In this document: piece after piece, positions 9,531-22,847 of the stretch
Layout: each line of letters opens with the position of its first letter
How positions within the stretch are numbered: the stretch's first letter is position 1
Origin: Volvariella volvacea V23
Taxonomy: Eukaryota; Basidiomycota; Agaricomycetes; Agaricales; Pluteaceae
Assembly (NCBI GenBank): GCA_000349905.1
Contig: KB722738.1
Location: 2,343,158 to 2,407,157, forward strand
Reading direction: 5' to 3'
DNA length: 64,000 nucleotides
Program-made: the position numbers and the translations under genes
The notes under the pieces: generated by a model
What the model was told of the DNA's origin: nothing
Seen by the model: only the letters and a program-made list of their open reading frames with translations
Databases searched by the model: none

Positions 9531-12500
9531 ATGCCCCCATTTCACGACCCAGTACCAGTAATATCTGGTCTCAAGGAGAAAGTCGATGCAATAACGGTGC
9601 AAGGCAATGCTGTTTGAATGCAACTCCATTGTTTGACTGACGAACCCCCGCCGACTTGTTCAGGCGACAAATTATATCTCGGTACTGCCACGGGCAACTT
9701 GCACATATATACTATTAATGATCCGACAAGTTAGGATGTTGAGCTTTGCGTATCGTCGTCCTTGGGCTTATGCGGTCTTGATATCTAGCAATACCCGATG
9801 GAGGTGAATCATTGACATTTACAGAGACGAAGAAGAGTTTGGTCCGGAGGTCGATTGAACAGCTGGGGGTTGTGAAGGATGTCAATTCTTTGGTGGTGCT
9901 ATCTGGTGCGTTCGGTTGCTTGTGCAGGCTGGGACATGCATCTGATAATTGGAGTTTAGAGGCTACTGTCACCCTATTTCCTCTACCGACGTTCGCCCCG
10001 CCTACACCACTAGTCAAAGCAAAGGCTGCATTCTCCTTTGCTATCCATTCGTCAGTCGAACACGTTTACCCAGAAGGAAAGCCCGAATCATTGAATGACG
10101 AGCTGTCAAAGCCAGCAGCAATACCAACGCTTCTAACGCAGTTGATGGTTGGATGTAGGAGAAAGGTCGTGGTTTATTCGTGGAAGGACGGTGAAATACA
10201 AGAAGTGAAAGTGAGTGCATATTGTTGCCTCAGGTCTCGCCTAAATTCCGACATCAAAGTACCTCTGTAGGAGGCGCCACTGCCCCACTCAGCCAGGGCC
10301 ATCGTATTTTTGGACTCGGATACAGCATGTTTCGCATATTCGCCCACTGAGTATGCGATGTTTTCAATATCGACTATGACCGCAACAGACATCACCACGC
10401 CATTGCCAACTGCAACATCGACAACGACTATGGGAACATTTGGTGGTCTTGCAGGGTATATGACCCTGGGCTTGGGGGCTAAATCGAAGCCTGGGGTGAT
10501 ACAGATCAGCGACACGGAGATCCTGATAGCCAAAGATAGTGAGTGGCGGGGGAACATACGAAATCTCAGTATTGACAAGATGCAGATGAGGGTATACCGC
10601 TGAATGGTACCGGCAAGATCTCCCGACCATCTAACATCGATTGGCCTGCCCCACCGGAGGAGATAGGTCCGTACATCTCGCATGTACCAGGTGAACGTAC
10701 TCACGCTCCACAGCATTTATACGGCCCTATATCCTCTCTGTGTTACCCGCTGGAGTGCTTCCAGCCTCGCCAGGTTCGCCGTCACCTTCGACAAGCGCCA
10801 CAGCAGCCCCTGCATTCATCCAAACCAGCACGGTCCAAATACGTTCAGCCCTATCATTCCAGCAGAGTCAGCTCATCACCTATCCATTCCAAGAAACACC
10901 TACACCAGCGAATGGTGCTCCGCCAAATGCGACAATTCGTCTCCTAACACCCTCGCCTTCGGCGAAATCCCCACTGTACTTGCTGACTACGCCAACTGAG
11001 AAGACTGCCGCCGCAAACGATGGAAGTATCTTGTGGCAGATATCCCTGAAATCGTGGGCAGACCAGATAGATGAACTGGTACTCTCCGAACGATACGCCG
11101 ATGCTTTAGCTTTGTTGGATAATCTCGACATCACCGTTTTGCCTGACAAGGTTAACCATTCCACAATCCCACCGCATATATGCACTCTAACACCCACCCC
11201 AGGACTCAGGAAGACATAAGATCCGAGCACTCAACGCCGTCTCCCAATTCAAAGCCGGGCAATACGACGTCGCCATCGACACATTCAGCGAGCTCGACCT
11301 CAACCCGGCCAAAGTCGTCGCTCTCTACCCCGAATCCATAGCCGGCCGTCTATCAGTCCCCCGAGAGATGTGGATACAGCTGTTCGGTGGGCCAGCACCA
11401 GCGCCACCATTAGCACCCCCAGTACCACGGAACGACGACAGCGCATCGGTCAAATCGAAAGACTCTTCGGGAAATGCGAGTCATTCGGGTTTGGCTATTG
11501 TCCTCCCGTCGAAGTCGTTGGGGGATGTGTCGGAGGGGTTGGCGTCGCCCGTGTCAAAGTGGGATAAAGTGAGGAGCGCTTTGACGGCTATTCGGAAAGA
11601 CGATGATAATACTTCGCTCTCTGGAAGACCCAGGGGTGGTATACAGAGTAAGCTATTTCTCTTATCATGTATACTGTCCTGATAAATCATCACTCTTGCA
11701 GGTGACTTCCACCGCTCCGTTGAGACACTGTTACGCTACCTCTCTTCTAAACGTCCCAAGCTCAACGCTCTCCTGGAATCTGTTCACATCACCCCTCAAA
11801 CCCAATCGCACCGTTTCGCGCCACTCTCTGAAACGCCCCTTTCTGACCTCTTTTCCCTCCCCAACGCCCCGCTGAGTGCTTTAACGCCCGAAGAGCTATT
11901 GAGATTCGCGCAGATTGTGGACACGGCACTGTACAAGTCGTATCTGGTCAATAGGCCGGGACTGTTAGGGTCACTATGTAGAGTGCCAAATTGGTGCGAG
12001 GTTACAGAGGTGGAGGAGGATTTGAGGGCGAGGCAAAAGTTTGCCGAGTTGGTGGATTTGTATAGAGGGAAGAATACGCATGCCAAGGCGTTGGATTTGT
12101 TGCGGTCGTGAGTTGCCCCTCGGAAACGCGACTGTAATCTTTTACTGAACATTGTTCTATTAGACTTAATGAACAAGAGGAGGATATGGAGGACAGGCTG
12201 CAGCCTTCGATAACGTACCTCCAAAAGCTTGGTCCGGAACATCTTCAGCAGATCTTTCGTTCGTCGAGATGGGTATTTGAGCAGAACCCGGATATGGCTT
12301 TTAATGTGCGTGTGTTCATGCGGTCATTTCCAAGTCGCGGTTATGACTCTAATTTTGCCATCGACATGATTAGATATTTACCTCAGAGGATGTAGAGCTT
12401 CCTCGACAGGCTGTAGCCGACTTCCTATACGGCATAGACCCCAAGATCTGTGCGCGTTACCTCGAGTATATCATCGCTGAGAGGAGCGAGGAGGATCCGG

Positions 12501-13533
12501 TTTCGCATAACCGACTAGCGGAGTTGTATTTGAATTTGGTGATGCATGCTCGAAGATGGAATGATGAACGTACGTGTATTTTCCCTTATTTTCCTAGGTT
12601 GTGTGGTCGGATAGACTGAAATGAGGGTTTTGGGTAGGGGCTCGGCAGGAGACGTACCAGAAGATGTTGGAGTTTGTCAAGTCGAATCAGCTAATTGCAT
12701 TGGATTGGTTCTACGGTTTGATTTCATCTACGGGTGGGTGATTTGGCTACCTGTTCCGGGCTGATATACCAAACGTACGGGATAGATTTGTACGAAGCTC
12801 GGGCTATTCTCCTTGGACGACTAGGCCGTCATGACCAAGCACTGGAAATATATGTATACAAGCTACACGATTATCTCAAGGCAGAAGAGTAAGCTCAGGA
12901 AAATCCACGTTCCCTCATTTGACCTCACCGTGAATTCCTACCAGATACTGTAAACATGTATACAAGCCCAACACCCCTACTCAATCCGTCTTCCTCACCC
13001 TTCTCCGCATATATCTCCGCCCCACCAACTCACCCTCCGATCACAGAAACCTCCTTCACCCAGCCCTAGATCTCATCAGCCGGCACGGCCCCCGCCTAGA
13101 TTCAGTTGAAACACTGGAACTCCTTCCACCACTCGTGACCGTCAAAGACGTCAGTGCATTCTCGTTGGATGCGCTGAGAATGCCGATATTTGATACGATG
13201 GTAATGAAGAACGTTGCCAAGGCACATAATGATAATGTTGCGAGGAGGTTGATGTTGTTGCAGACTAAGAGGGTTAAGGTTACTGATAGTAGGATGTAAG
13301 TGCTTGATTGGCTGGTTGGTTTCGGAATGTACTAATGTTTTGTCTTGCGTAGATGTCCCCATTGCCATAAGCGGATTGGGAACAGTGTTATCGCGGTACA
13401 TGCACCGAGGTGGGGATTTTTGTTCATGTACTTGATGGCTTAAGTTGACTCCTTTCAAAGGGGCGAGGTTACGCACTATCAGTGTCGTGAGGCCTTCTCC
13501 AAGAAGTTGATGGAGTCTCGAAATCGCATATGA
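9531..13533 (+). CDS. vps39: Vps39/Vam6-like subunit of the HOPS tethering complex
   Basis: Sixteen exons were assembled by hand: 9531-9603, 9664-9729, 9789-9905, 9960-10210, 10271-10538, 10586-10666, 10714-11150, 11203-11647, 11702-12107, 12164-12305, 12374-12569, 12638-12733, 12786-12888, 12945-13295, 13353-13409, 13461-13533. All phases agree and give 1053 residues. Intron 1 needs a GC donor (CAAG/GCAATG). The N-terminus is a CNH (citron) beta-propeller (LKEKVDAITVQG, DKLYLGTATGNLHIY). The middle holds alpha-solenoid clathrin-type repeats (LLDNLDI, RHKIRALNAVSQFKAGQYD, GRLGRHDQALEIYVY). The C-terminus has the Vps39 domain 2 with CPHC (residues 1012-1015) and HYQC (1035-1038), a RING-like zinc site. 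The family tethers late endosomes and vacuoles for fusion through Ypt7 (Rab7) within HOPS. The 3' end converges on the ankyrin gene. Confidence 0.93.
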
Positions 13534-14362
13534 GGCTTTGGCGAACCACTTTTCGCTTCTTTTCATGGCATAAGGCGTAGTATGATGGATACTTACACTA
13601 ATTTCACGCGGAATCACTGCACAATGTTCTAATAGGGGTGTAACGTCTTGTCATTACCATTCCATGCGAATGCCAATGGGATCATCTGCAGCTAACAACA
13701 AATGCGAGTTGTAATGATAACAGATGTGAAGGGAAGCGGGGAAGGGAAAAATTGTGCCAAATGCCAACGGGTTTTGGTGTAGGTAAGATGGCGAGAGGGT
13801 GGGGGGTGGGGACGGGGAAGAAGAAAGTCTATCGATGCAAAGGGAGATATAGTACAGATGCAAGGGGGGATGGATGAAATGGACATGACGTGAATGTCTG
13901 TGAGGTGTCAAATGTATCTGCGCTTTGCCTCGACAAAAAATTCGGTATTTTTGTGTCGAGATGGGTAGGTAGATTGTGCCAGAGGGGAAAAAATTGAGAG
14001 AGAAACACAACAAATTGAGATAACGAGATGAGAATGAAAATGAGTTCAGATAGAGATAGAGATAAAGCAAAGAGGAAAGCGTGACGTGGGCATAACAATT
14101 GTGGAGTGTACGTGGGGGTTTTTGTGGGTCGTGAAAATGTCAAGTGGATAGATTACATAGATACAGATAAACATACCAGACCCTCGATAAGCGGATAGGG
14201 CGGTCTGGGATCAGTTGCGAGTCAATGGCAGACCATCGAAGTCGTCATGATCATCAATTCTTCGGTAGTTCATTCACTATTAGTTCGACCTCGATAGCAC
14301 TGAAGAGACTCTGTTTGATCCTCCAGTTTCACATTGGTGGGACGTGGGTTGTCTTCCTGGAT
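13534..14362. other. Convergent intergenic region / 3' UTRs
   Basis: No gene is seen. The stretch 13700-14100 is strongly purine-rich on the plus strand (runs of GA and GGGG), which makes the minus strand appear open for over 130 codons, but the predicted peptides are low-complexity Ser/Pro/Leu strings. Both VPS39 (plus) and the ankyrin gene (minus) end here, so these bases are probably 3' UTR sequence. Confidence 0.5.
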
Positions 14363-17300
14363 TTACAAGTACGCCCGGCGCTTGACACCTCGGATAGCCT
14401 CCTTGACAATCCGTAGCCAGGTGACAACTTTATCCATCTCGTCCCATGCTCCTCCGATACTCGCCTCGACCTTTCTCAAGAGAAGTCGGCGAATGATGCG
14501 AGTGTCTTCATCATCGTTGATCTCGAACGAGTCGCTGGCGGGGCTATGGGGAGGACTTGGAGTACCTGGATTGCTGAGGCCATGGGGGGATGGTGGAGCT
14601 GGATACGAGGAAATTGAGGACATTGAAGCGATGGAAACCATGCTTGGTTTTGTGGAAAGCGTGAGATGCTCGGAAAAGCCAAGGAGACCGGGGGAACCAC
14701 TACCGGCTGTACTTGGGCGTGAGGTGGGACGAGTTGGGAAGGGGGAGTGAAGTCGAGGGCTGGGCGCTCCAGAGCTGGTCCTTGGGCGAACGAAAATGTC
14801 GCTTTGGTTAAGTTCGTAGTCAAGACGCTGACGGAGATGAGAGAGGATCGTTTGTCGATTCTGGAATTTCGTGAGTAAATGGAAGTAAATCCACCACCGA
14901 AACTTACCTTGCATGCCCGTTTAATCACGCGATCGAATCGAGAAACGGAACGATTGGCAAGGTCGAGATGCTTGTCCACCTGAGCACCGTAAGTGAGGAC
15001 GTTTGCATGTAATGAATGGGGAGGTCACATACCGATTTCAGACACTGAGAGATGCTCATCAGGTCTTTTCTGGCGGCTCCAAGGACGCTTTTGGACGTCT
15101 TCAATGCATTCTCGAACTCGTTAACCTTGAACACAAACGCAGGGCTGTCTCCAGATTCATCATCCCCAACAGGCGAAATGACAACGTTCGGGATGCCAGA
15201 AACCTCTCGCCCAACATTACAGTTACTCTCGTCTAGGTCGAACACAATCTCAACCTTTCGTTTGGGTGCTGGCAGCTTATCAGCGCCGCTGCCAGAATTG
15301 CTAGTACCACGCTCGTGCATCACATCAAGCTTCTTCTTGATCCATGCCTTGAATTTGGAGGTGCCAGTCTTGCTGCCAGCGGCGGAGGCGTCGCTGCTGG
15401 ATGAGACCACCAGTTCGTTGATCTTCTCTTCGATCCGCTTCTTCTTTTTGAGCAGCTGCTTGATTTTCGGGTCTTTATCCCTTGCTGCGGAAAGGAGAGC
15501 GCTCGAGGCAGCTGGATCAGAAATAGGTGCAGAGCGGTGACGATCAGAGATCGCCCAGGGGATGGTGGTACCGGCGGCAAGCAACTTCTTCTCGTACTGC
15601 TGTATCTCCCTTTCCGCATCCAACAGCTTTCCAATCAGCACCTTTTCTTCCTGAGTGACCTGAATGCCAGTGGGGTCGTCACGGTGACGGAGCACGTCAT
15701 CGAACCATTCGGGCCACTGGGTGGCGCTGAGGTCGCAATTCGAGATGCCATGCACGTCCAAAAAGTCGAAAAGGTACGTTTGTGTTCCTACGGAAACGTG
15801 GGTGCTCGACTGACGTTTGGCAATGTCATCACGGGAGGCAGATCTGGTGATGACTGGGGTGTTGGTGGCGTGGTTTCGAGAATCTTCGGGGAGAGATGAC
15901 GATGAAAGCAGGTGAGTGGTCGAAGATGAAAATAGGGCCTTGAGCCGCGCGGTTTTACTTGTACCGTGCCCGTTGGGACTAAGAGTCTCTTTCACGATTG
16001 GGTTCTTGGGTATGCCCAAGGCCTTTTCAATCGAAACGGGCTCACAAGAAACGGCTGTCGTCTCAGAGTCCTCTGAACCCCGCTTCGACATGATCCATGG
16101 GAGTGGATCTCTGCCGTCATCAACGAGCTTCTGATTGATATCCAAAGAGACTCCTAGATGCAACTCGACAATACTCTTGTAATGACCGCGGAGCATTTCG
16201 AATTCCTTGGCCGCTTCTTCCAGCTTTTGACGGTAACACGAGAGGATCGATATCGCAAGTTGATCGGTTTGGGTGAGCAACGAGTCGTAGTGTGAGAGTT
16301 GGGCGAACGTGAAGGTACTCGCGGAAAGCTGGAGCGAAGGCGGAGAGGTGATGCGGAGGTTACTAACGAGCTGGTGGCAATTTGTCACGACGTCGACTTC
16401 TGAAGGATTTTGGATAACTTTCGGGACGGAGGCAAAAGGCACTGTTGGTGTGGTAGGGGAAAGAGGGGAGGGAGGAAGTTGCTGATTTGGGATCAAGGGA
16501 CTGTTTCCTCGTGCATGGACTGACTGAGAGGAGGACGCGTAAACGGTGCTGTTCCAATCTGAGAGAGTTGCCAAAGAAGAATACGATTCCGTGGGCCGTA
16601 TCGTCCTCGCTGATAATGCAGATGCAGAACGGAATTTCTCGGCATCTTCACCAAATGCCGCTCGGAATTCCTCCTTGCAAACTTCTAGTGCTGTCAATCT
16701 GGAGTAACCTTCCGGTTCAGTACAATGTCCGAGATTTCGATTGAAAGAAAAAAAAAGAAGAGCCACGGCATGAACACAGAAAGGAAACCAGATAGAATGC
16801 GGTAAGGTACAAGAGAACTCACCCTCGGGAGTTTTTCATCTCACGCACGACCCCGGTGGTATCACAATCCAGCAAAATGATTAATATTTCCATCGAAGCC
16901 CCGTGCTCAGCTGCGATGTGAATGCAAGTTTCGTCGTCCTTGTCTCGTGCCGAGAGCGGTGCCCTCAAGTCGCGTACGAGATGCACGGAGAATTCAAACA
17001 AGGCCAGTGCCTGTTCAGGGTCTTCAGACTTAACAGCCGAATGAGCGAGCACATGAAGTGGTGTCCATTGCTCTCTTTCAGTGAACAGTGAGACGTCGGC
17101 ACCTGCACAGTAGAGCGCGTCGAGGATCTCGATGGACGGGTGCTCCACCGCGACACAGTGGTGGATTGGACTCCACCCTTCCCTGTCCGGATGGTTTACA
17201 AGAAGGGGAACGGACATGGGGTACAATGATGGAGGCGAATTAGGGGGAGGAGGGGGTGAGAATAGTAGGGAATAAAGGAATGGAAGGTCAGAGGAGGTAA

Positions 17301-18263
17301 TAGACGAGATTATCGTCTGGGTTTGGCGCTTAAGAGCCTCAACGGTGAACACTGAAGGTGGAGGGGATTCGAGAGAATCGGAGGAAGGGAGGGCCGGACT
17401 CATTAAATCTAGCAATGGCTCATTGCTGTACAGCCGGGAGCGCTGCGGGTTCTGTATCAACTCACATAAGTTGTCCATTAGAATGAATTAATCGTGAATT
17501 ATCCGACCTCGCTTTCTCGCCATCTATGTCGTCTTAGTACGAGTTCGCAGAGCCATAGTATTTGTGGATGTGGAAGCGCAAACTGCACAGAGGTTCGGTG
17601 GTTCAAGTCTCTGAAATCAGGGCGAGCCCCATGAGATAACTACAACACAGAGCGTGAGACGTCAAATGAAGATGATTGACTATGGAGCATACGAGTAGTT
17701 TGACCACAGCAAGATTACCATCTCGTGCAGCATCTATGGAGCGACCGGCGTCAAAATGGTAAATCCCAAACTCGAACCTTTTGGCTACTTACACATCAAC
17801 GCCGTGGCGCCATGGGAGTCCATACCATCCACACAGATCCTACTTGAGCTACTTTCCAATAGTGTTCGTACCGCTTCAGGGAAGCCTAACCAAGCAGCCA
17901 TCCCAAGGGGGATGACACCGTTCATCGATGTCTGGGGGAGGTTCAACGTATATAACGATATTTCAGGTCGTGCCAACAGCATTCTCAAGACGTGAAGCCG
18001 TCTCGGGGTCATAAACGATGCGTCAGACGCGTCAATCGTTTCCCAACTATGCACTTATTGACATCAGCGCCACTCGTGATACGCAGGGATACATACTGAT
18101 CACCAGCAACAGCACACATCACTACGGATCGACCGGAAGCATCGAGCGTGTTGACATTTGCACCAGCATCTAAAGCGCGTTGGACACCCTCGTCGTCGCC
18201 TGCGGTCGCATATAAATGAAGCCCATAGTTGTCGAGAGCCAATGGTTGTTGTACACGATCCAT
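14363..18263 (-). CDS. Large ankyrin-repeat protein of unknown function
   Basis: Eight exons with consistent phases were assembled: 18263-18097, 18046-17793, 17733-17693, 17639-17541, 17460-16823, 16698-15033, 14979-14908, 14860-14363, giving 1144 residues. The first 400 residues are ankyrin repeats (GDDEGVQRALDAGANVNTLD; AARDGNLAVVKLL; GWSPIHHCVA; TPLHVLA; ETCIHIAAEHGA). The remainder is a long Ser/Pro-rich region with helical segments (LAISILSCYRQKLEEAAKEF; KIKQLLKKKKRIEEKINEL), an acidic patch and a basic, helical C-terminus ending RRAYL. I recognise no catalytic domain. The design suggests a scaffold with a folded helical core flanked by disorder. The 5' end faces the large empty region upstream. 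Splice joins between ankyrin repeats are clean, which supports the model. Confidence 0.85.
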
Positions 18264-21200
18264 GAATTGGATTGGCGTTTACAGGAATTGAAACAATCGT
18301 GATAACACAATGCGAGTATGCAAACAGAACAGCTATGACAGACACAGAGAACGAGAGAGCAAAAAGAGAGCGAGTATTTTGAAGAGACAGAATGGGTCGT
18401 AGGACCAGCAACAAGACAACTTGAAGAACACGAAGAACGGCGAGAAAAATCGAAGACGCGAAGTCGGCGGGACGGACTTGAGGCGGATGCGGAGGGGTGG
18501 AAGAGTGGTGGAATGTCGGGAGGGATGGGGTGGAGGACAAAAAACGTTTTTTCCCTCGACTATGTACCCACCGGAGCAGCGAAGGCATGCAACGAGGCAG
18601 CTTGGAATTAGGCTGACCTGCATCAGAAAAAATTGGTTTCGGCGTCCCTGAATCACTTACAACCAATAACTTATCTCAGGGCTACCTTATACTTAGCCGG
18701 GGGTACCCAACTGCGCCTCGAGGCAGAATTTCTTCCCAAACCGTGGTCCACAAACCTCAAACCTTGTATGCCAGGTTTAAGAAGGGTGGCCCAATTCCAC
18801 CGCACGCAGGATCCAGAGCTCAGATAAGTCGCGGTACTTGCTACGTGTTCGCTAGATCAATACCTTTTAGGAAGTTTCAGAAATATCTCCCGTTGGTTAG
18901 CTCCGGCTTCTGAATCCCGACCTTTCACAGTCCATTTGGGCCTTGGCACGCGCCATCGCCCACTCCATGCGCGCCGCAAGCGAGGCGCCGGAATGATGGG
19001 GAGCCTCAGGATTGAATAGGACACACCGGTGCCCTGCCCCAGAATTCTCTCGTTCGCAGCTTCGTATCAATGATAGCAATCACATCCCGGAAAGTCACCT
19101 TGAAGAGAGATCAGCAGTATTCCGACGCGTCACGATCCATTGATGCACGCCCACCATGCACCAGAGCCCTTGTATCTGGTGAGTGCACGCGGCATCTTCC
19201 ACCGACAGCGCATTGGAGCGCGCGGTAAGGGCTTCTGGAATCCGGAGCACGTCAAGAATGGCGTTTCCGCGGTGTTTTCCGTTCTCTTGTATTTGGCAGC
19301 TGTTGACCAGTTCCTCCTTGCCACACGAATCGTAATCCGCCGTCAACGGGTGACAGCATAATTGCGATCTTCCCCCGTTCGTTCGCCGTATACCCACGGT
19401 TACAATTGGCGCTTCCTAGGCGTAACTCTGTGGTTGATGTCCTTCCGAAGTTATCCCTCGAATTGGGGCGCTGACTGCGCAGCCCCTCGGAGTGGCGTCC
19501 AACTCCAAATTGCAGTGTTGATATCCACAACTCCTAGTTCTCAAGTCTGAGTTGAAGCTATTGCCTTGGAAGATCTCGTAACCGGTGGAGCATGATTCCA
19601 CACGATCTTTCACCTGTCCCTGCAGTACCAGCGAGAAAGTTATAGATCAGAAAGAATCTGGAATCTCAAAACTTTCTCACATCCTGGCCCACCCAAAAAT
19701 TGCGAACACGCGATATGGTCGAATCAAAAACCATTTTCACATACTAGCGCAGAAAAACCCTTTCGAAGAGATTGGATTAGAAAAAACTATCTCATCAGCG
19801 TAATAACCCTGCCGAACCTTCATTGCCACACCCTTTTTTGCGAATCATCGTTCAACTCTTCTTTAAACTCTGGACTCCCAAAAATCAGCAAGAGCGGTTT
19901 GGTGGTGAAGTAATGGCCTCATGGCCGTGCCTTATATCGCTCCCAAAGTAGGCAACTGTATGTTACGACAGCGCATCACGTACAAAGCACACGACCACAC
20001 CGTGCCTTCATCTGCCTCATGCACCTGTTGTCTATTTGTTTCGCGTATTTAGCCTGTGAGGATTTCCAGCAAACCTGTCCTGCATCATTCATCAACATCT
20101 GATCAATAGACTCAGTGTCATCACAGGTACCAAAGGGTAAAGTCCGTTGGCAATGTTCGGAGCCTATAATGGCGTCCTACCAGTGCCCCGTTCAAGTTCT
20201 TTACGCCGGTCGGTTTCTTCCTTTTTTGGTTTGTCCAAAATGTATTCCAATTTGGTATGTGCCGTCCGTACCACCGTTCTCCATAATCAATTGGATGGGG
20301 TGCGCTTGAAAATTGACTGGCTGTGCGCGATGGGAAAGCCTATATTAACCACGGTCCCGACCATGCGCACTGGAGCTTCGAATTTGTAGTCGGTATTTCA
20401 ATAGCGCCCCGGCATCTGCATGGAGCACGTTAAAGAGATCAACGGTGGGCATTGTTCTCGAAGGGCGAAGAAACAAAGGGAAAAGACGTAAATCTCCCAC
20501 CTCTGCTGGCAAAATTAGGTCGAGGGCCCACCCTCGAACGCTTGACCACACCACACACCCTCATTCTATGCAACGAGCTCCACTGTCAGGTTAAACTTCG
20601 CAACTCTTCGCCCCCTGGCACAGTGGCACTTGGGAGAAAAGAATCAGGACACGTTGGTCATCCTCGAAAACGGTAGGACGTTCATAACTGCCAACGACTC
20701 TGATACAGTAACTGTACAGCACCAGTGGAAAGCTCGAACATTGCCGTTTCCCTTCTGGCAAATTGCGAGAACTTCTCATCTTCCGTGGTCTTCTCTTCCA
20801 TGCGCACCTTATCACCGTAATACTCCTGGCACTTTACTCACTGGCACCGTCGCATGCAATAGTACGGTACGTTTATGATACCGGAGGGATGGAAGTCGCA
20901 ACTTTTTTTGTTGGCTGCTGTATATGTACTAGCACCGGTCGCGGTGCATATCTTAACACTTGAGACATACATATCTGGATTTTTAAGGATGTAGTGCGTA
21001 CCCTGTTTGATGAGATTGGCATCAACCTCGTGTTTCGTTGAATCGGTCCGACAGTGAGGATCTAGCCAAGGATATCACAACTCCAACGTTCGAGTGCGAC
21101 ATATACGCGTTGAAGTAGGCGTTTGGGAGTGACCAATGTATGAGGGCGCGGACTGGCAATGCGGACCAGGGAACGTATGCCTCCAACTTGAACCCGGTGT

Positions 21201-22847
21201 CATAGCACTTTGAATTCCATTCGGCGAGCCTTGATCACCTTTCAATCTTTGCTCGGTCTACTAAAAACACCACGGACAGGCTAAAATGTCCCTCGAAAAT
21301 CCGACGGTGAGATTCAAGCGCAAATGAGACGGCTTGAAGTTTTGCAGTCGGCTTCGACGTGCCGCGGCCGCGGCCTGCCGGTGCGTTCACGTCCATTCAG
21401 ATTACCACCGATAACGCTGCATTCGTCGTAGATCGGGTATTTTGCGCTCTTATTTTGCCGTCCTTCCAAAGAGACGCGCGATAGAGCTCAGATGGGGGGC
21501 GCACGACATGTCCTTCATGGTGGTGGTAAGTGGAAATGGAGGAGAAACCTCCCGATCAGCCAACTCCGAGTCAGTTGACAACCCGAGTACCTCGTTATAG
21601 CAGGCAGTTTGAGTCAGATAGATCCAATCAGCGCGCACTACTTTCATGGTAATATACTAATACGGCCTTAGGTGAGCATGTAGCGCGCATATATAGCTTG
21701 AGAAAGTAGGAAAAATTTGGGAACGAAGGACGGAGTTGGTATAAAACTCCTGTGTGTGCAATTAGTGTCGATGTGCATGCAATACGAGAGGACTCGGACA
21801 TATTGATATTGCAAGTTGGGAGAGTGTATGTGTGCAAATTCAAGTTCCGCTTAACGAGAAACAGAGATATCATTATGAATTGCGATTGCGAGATCGAAAT
21901 TGAGAGGGATTGCATTGGATTGTAACTTGTATGCGTAGTTGGACTGCATGACTATGAATCGGGCTGGTCGACACAAAAAAATAGCAAACATAGGAATAGA
22001 GGAGAATAGTGTGTAGTAGAGACTAAAAAGCGCTAATAAATGAAGTAAAAAGAAAGTCTTTTAAATTTGTAACTTGTAACGATGACATTCAGTTTCGATT
22101 CGAGGGGTCGGATGTATTTCCGATTTACAGAAACAGGGAGAAACGGTGGAACACAAGAATTGAAACATGAATAGAATAGGATATTGAATCGGAGTCGGGG
22201 TTGGGATTGGGATATGGAAAAAGAAAGTAGGCTCCCCATAAAGTTTTCCGCTACACATACGACCAGCGAGCGTCCAAATAATGGGAAAAGAAACAGAACC
22301 GATAAAGGAGGGGGGGGGAGGGAATAGCACGTATGATGATGATTATAATTATGACAGAGATGACAAGGCGCGAGCTCGAGTTTGAAGATGCAAGGGGTGA
22401 GATGGGATGGAGTGGAGGGGGGGCCAGTGCGAGCGAACGGATCGACGAAATGACGAATGTGGCGGCGGCATCGAAAAAAAAAATACTTATCGCCCAACAT
22501 CAACCATATCGCCCAATCGCTTTCATTTCATTTCATCACGGAACACAGGTAAACCTTCCAAATAACATTTGAGGGTTGGGGGGCGTCAAGGGCGACTGCG
22601 ACTTCTTAAACTTGAGCTTGAACGTATCGTAACCAAGGGACTGCGGACAATCGGATTGACGCAAAGGGATGAGATGAACCCCCGTGCGTGAGTGTGTAAA
22701 GTTGCAGGCAGGCAGGCAGGTGCGGGTGCGAGAAGGAGGTAGTCTAATCTCCCTCCCGTCCTCATCCCCCACCCAACCTCATCACACGTGTCCCAAAACA
22801 AATCCCAAGCTATTTCCAAACTCCAACTGTTGCAGATCACCCGGTTC
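18264..22847. other. Gene desert of 4.6 kb
   Basis: I find no supportable gene. Open stretches are short (under 105 codons), overlap on several frames and show no domain. The part next to the ankyrin gene (18300-18560) is purine-rich on the plus strand and may be its 5' UTR and promoter. The part from 21500 to 22500 is purine-rich again, with a G8 run near 22310. The 3' UTR of Mex67 probably occupies the last few hundred bases. No tRNA or rRNA was recognised. Confidence 0.45.

Noticed and set aside
13654..14143. Overlapping minus-strand open frames of 100-138 codons
   Set aside because: They arise from purine-rich plus-strand DNA, are low-complexity Ser/Pro/Leu/His strings, overlap in two frames and have no domain; they fall in 3' UTR space.
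19095..19613. Overlapping frames of 60-100 codons on both strands in the desert
   Set aside because: No domain, no splice pattern, and mutually overlapping; typical of GC-balanced non-coding DNA.
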